Positions 15,526-17,480 of a DNA stretch of 17,480 nucleotides are shown one piece after another (the stretch's first letter is position 1; each line of letters begins with the position of its first letter). Both the position numbers and the translations under genes were made by a program. Source of the stretch: Candidatus Rifleibacteriota bacterium (GTDB taxonomy: Bacteria > Riflebacteria > Ozemobacteria > Ozemobacterales > Ozemobacteraceae); contig JAFXRA010000359.1 of the NCBI GenBank assembly GCA_017526725.1, forward strand, positions 1-17,480, written 5' to 3'. The notes beneath the pieces are model-generated. The model did no database searches, was not told the origin of the DNA, and was given only the letters and a program-made list of their open reading frames with translations.

Positions 15526-16813
15526 CTTTTCAGATATACTTCTTCAGGAAAACCCTTCAAATGTTTTGAGACATTCTTTTGAAGGGGGGCGTATTGCTCA
15601 GACTTATCTTTTTGCCGGCAAAACTTCTGTTGGTCGAATGACAGTAGCGAAAGCATTTGCGGCTCTTCTGCAATGCAAAAATCCTGTAAGAGATGATAAT
15701 GGGCTTTTAGATTCCTGCGGCCAGTGTGAAAACTGCAAGAGAGTACTGAATAATTCACACCCTGATGTTAAATATATTACCCCCAGCGGAAATGAAATTA
15801 AAATTGAGCAAATCAGGGAACTGCAAGACAGAGCTGTTTTAAAGCCTACTTTAGGCACTTGGCAGATATATATTATTGATCCTGCTGAAAAATTAAATCT
15901 TTCTTCTTCTAATGCTTTGTTAAAGACTTTGGAAGAAGCGCCTGCCCACAGCCTGTTTATTTTGCTGGCATCAGATACCGGAGCGGTTCTTGCAACTGTT
16001 CTAAGCCGTTCAGAAATTGTCAGATTCAATTCTCCTTCTCATCAGCAGGTGCGCGAAATATTACAAAACCGATTCAAGATGAGTTCTGAAGCGGCTGCTG
16101 CTTGCTATTCTCTGTCTGAAGGAAATTTTGGTCAGTCTCTTGTTTTGGCAGAAGATTTCGAATACGATCCAGAAGTGGTCGGAATAAAACGGGCTCATAC
16201 AAATTATTTACTTCAATTGCAAATGTTTGCGCAAAACATAGAGAATGATTTCTCATTGGTAAATAATCTTGAAGACGCTCTTAAAAAGGCCTGGAGTTTG
16301 CAGACAGTCTCGTATCAGCCATTATTGGAAGCTAGAAAAGCTCTTTGCCGCTCTCTTTTTATGAATACAGGTTTGCCTAAGGCTTTCCCTTTGCTTTTTT
16401 CTCAGGAAGTTATTGATACTATTGATTCTGCTAGTGATTATATAAAAAAGAGTCTGGACCCATTATTGGCAGAAAGCAAAAAAGCTTACCCGGCAGCGGT
16501 AATTAAAGATATTGAAGTTCAGATTTCCTCTTCAACAGCAAAATGGGGAAGCGACCAACTTGAAAAACTGTTTATCTGTTTGATGAATTGGTATACAGAT
16601 GCTATGTTAATGGCTGCCAATGCTGATGAAACTTTATTGTTGAACCTAGACCGCAAAGAAGATATTATAACAGTAGCAAGGGTTGAAGGTCTTGATTTAT
16701 TAAAATCTCGAATTGAAATGCTTGAAAAAAGTATTGTATTATTGAGAAGATATATACAGCCTCTCTTAATTCTTGAAAATGTTATGTCGCAGATCGGAGG
16801 AGCCGAAGCGTGA
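15506..16813 (+). CDS. holB: DNA polymerase III subunit delta' (clamp loader)
   Basis: The 435 residues show the delta-prime/DnaX clamp-loader fold. FSDILLQENPSNVLRHSFEG and RIAQTYLFAG lead into a degenerate Walker A, GKTSVGRM (38-45), where the catalytic lysine and the Ser/Thr are replaced. A zinc module follows with cysteines 57, 71, 74 and 77 (CGQCENC). Then come IEQIRELQDRA (100-110), IYIIDPAEKLNLSSSNALLKTLEEAP (121-146) and LSRSEIVRF (166-174). The usual SRC motif reads SRS here, keeping the arginine finger. Loss of the P-loop is normal for this non-hydrolysing subunit, which helps load the sliding clamp at replication forks. It is longer than the usual roughly 320-340 residues, with extra helical sequence around 240-345. 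Next methionines are far inside the domain, so the ATG at 15506, within the previous gene, is the right start. It shares GTGA with the next gene. Confidence 0.9.
   Translation: MLRKTNSFSDILLQENPSNVLRHSFEGGRIAQTYLFAGKTSVGRMTVAKAFAALLQCKNPVRDDNGLLDSCGQCENCKRVLNNSHPDVKYITPSGNEIKIEQIRELQDRAVLKPTLGTWQIYIIDPAEKLNLSSSNALLKTLEEAPAHSLFILLASDTGAVLATVLSRSEIVRFNSPSHQQVREILQNRFKMSSEAAAACYSLSEGNFGQSLVLAEDFEYDPEVVGIKRAHTNYLLQLQMFAQNIENDFSLVNNLEDALKKAWSLQTVSYQPLLEARKALCRSLFMNTGLPKAFPLLFSQEVIDTIDSASDYIKKSLDPLLAESKKAYPAAVIKDIEVQISSSTAKWGSDQLEKLFICLMNWYTDAMLMAANADETLLLNLDRKEDIITVARVEGLDLLKSRIEMLEKSIVLLRRYIQPLLILENVMSQIGGAEA
16796..16800 (+). promoter_or_regulatory. Strong ribosome binding site deciding the GTG start of the PSP1 gene
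   Basis: GGAGG lies 9 bases before the GTG at 16810, inside the end of holB. It supports the GTG start and the four-base GTGA overlap with the holB stop. Confidence 0.7.
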
Positions 16814-17480
16814 CTTTATATATTGCTCTCAGACTAAGAAAATTGTCTGTTGTTTATTGGTTTAAAAAACCTGAAGATGCTGAATTGTATGAAACTCAGG
16901 ATATTATCGTAAACACTCAGCATGGTGTGGAAGTTGGCCGTATATTGAGAATAACAGATACCAAACCAGCTAATTTAGATGAAGAAACACCATTTGTAAC
17001 TGATTTTGTTAGAGTTGTAAACGATGATGACAGAAATCAGCTTAAAGATTTATGTAAAAAAGAAAAGGAAGCATTTATTCAGGCTCGTAAAAAAATAGAA
17101 GAACATCAGCTTCCTATGAAGCTTTTAAAAGCAGAATATCTTTTTGACTGCAGCAGATTGATTCTTTATTTTAAATCAGATAATAAAGTTGATTTTAGAG
17201 AACTTCTTAAATCTTTGGCAAGTCTTTTCAGAACTAGAATAGAATTAAGGCAGATTGGGGTAAGAGATGAAACCAAGCTGCTAGGCGGTATCGGATGCTG
17301 TGGGAAACCAGTTTGTTGTTCACAGTTTATGAATGTTTTTTATCCGGTTTCTACTAAAATGGCTAAGGAACAGAATTTAAGCCTTAATCCTGCTAAACTT
17401 TCTGGTATATGCGGAAGACTGCTTTGCTGCCTTGCTCACGAACATGAATACTATGCTTCGTTTCATGGTAAATATCCTAG
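16810..17480 (+). CDS. ricT: PSP1 domain protein, RicT/YaaT-like (3' truncated by window edge)
   Basis: From a GTG that overlaps the holB stop, 223 codons run open to the window edge; the C-terminus is missing. The protein has the PSP1 C-terminal pattern: an N-terminal beta part with GVEVGRI (residues 53-59), a charged helix around 90-118, AEYLFDCSRLILYFK, VDFRELLKSLASLFRTRIEL, and the cysteine-rich GGIGCCGKPVCCSQF and SGICGRLLCCLAHE. Cysteines 163, 164, 169, 170, 201, 206 and 207 are those conserved in YaaT/RicT proteins. In Bacillus subtilis RicT (YaaT) works with RicA and RicF in an Fe-S-containing complex that affects RNase Y, sporulation and biofilm formation. Whether the partners exist here is unknown. 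Location directly after holB is the classic order for this family, which strengthens the call. Confidence 0.9.
   Translation, partial: MTLYIALRLRKLSVVYWFKKPEDAELYETQDIIVNTQHGVEVGRILRITDTKPANLDEETPFVTDFVRVVNDDDRNQLKDLCKKEKEAFIQARKKIEEHQLPMKLLKAEYLFDCSRLILYFKSDNKVDFRELLKSLASLFRTRIELRQIGVRDETKLLGGIGCCGKPVCCSQFMNVFYPVSTKMAKEQNLSLNPAKLSGICGRLLCCLAHEHEYYASFHGKYP

Noticed and set aside
15604..16029. A 141-codon open frame on the strand opposite holB.
   Set aside because: It lies wholly within the well-supported holB gene in antisense and has no homology or ribosome binding site.

Overview
The window is chromosomal DNA from a low-GC bacterium, probably an uncultured anaerobe. The pointers are a 1,466-residue archerase-type (oxygen-sensitive Fe-S) CoA-enzyme activase, a Fe-S-type RicT/PSP1 protein, and a secreted three-domain LprI-like protein that suggests a diderm. 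Standard stop codons are used. I cannot name the phylum from sequence alone; candidate phyla such as Riflebacteria or Elusimicrobia, or deep Firmicutes or Spirochaetes relatives, are all possible. Several genes start without a Shine-Dalgarno sequence while others have a strong one, so initiation is mixed.

Layout. Positions 1-424 hold the 3' end of a DUF4143-type AAA ATPase on the plus strand. Next come about 600 bp of AT-rich non-coding DNA with three inverted repeats. From 1020 to 10191 all genes read on the minus strand. In transcription order they are: a cytidylate kinase-like protein, a membrane-anchored PQQ-type beta-propeller and the giant activase, with gaps of 5 and 16 bp; then a family 6 UDG-type hypoxanthine-DNA glycosylase overlapping SfsA by an ATGA; then the LprI-like protein. 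A divergent AT-rich region (10192-10323) leads into a plus-strand membrane protein of unknown function (10324-11112). A minus-strand pair follows: an SLC13/ArsB-type anion permease and, 3 bp downstream, a MATE exporter. A 630-bp non-coding region (13837-14469) contains a 207-bp imperfect palindrome resembling a MITE. The window ends in a plus-strand run: a WecA/TagO-type phosphoglycosyl transferase, DNA polymerase III delta-prime and RicT/PSP1. The last gene is cut by the window edge and begins at a GTG overlapping the holB stop.

How the genes work together. holB-ricT is a well-known pairing, here joined by overlaps to the lipid-linked sugar transferase. The glycosylase and SfsA form a translationally coupled pair that suggests nucleic-acid repair or processing. 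The kinase-like, propeller and activase trio is the least understood block. It contains no 2-hydroxyacyl-CoA dehydratase partner, and its joint role is unknown.
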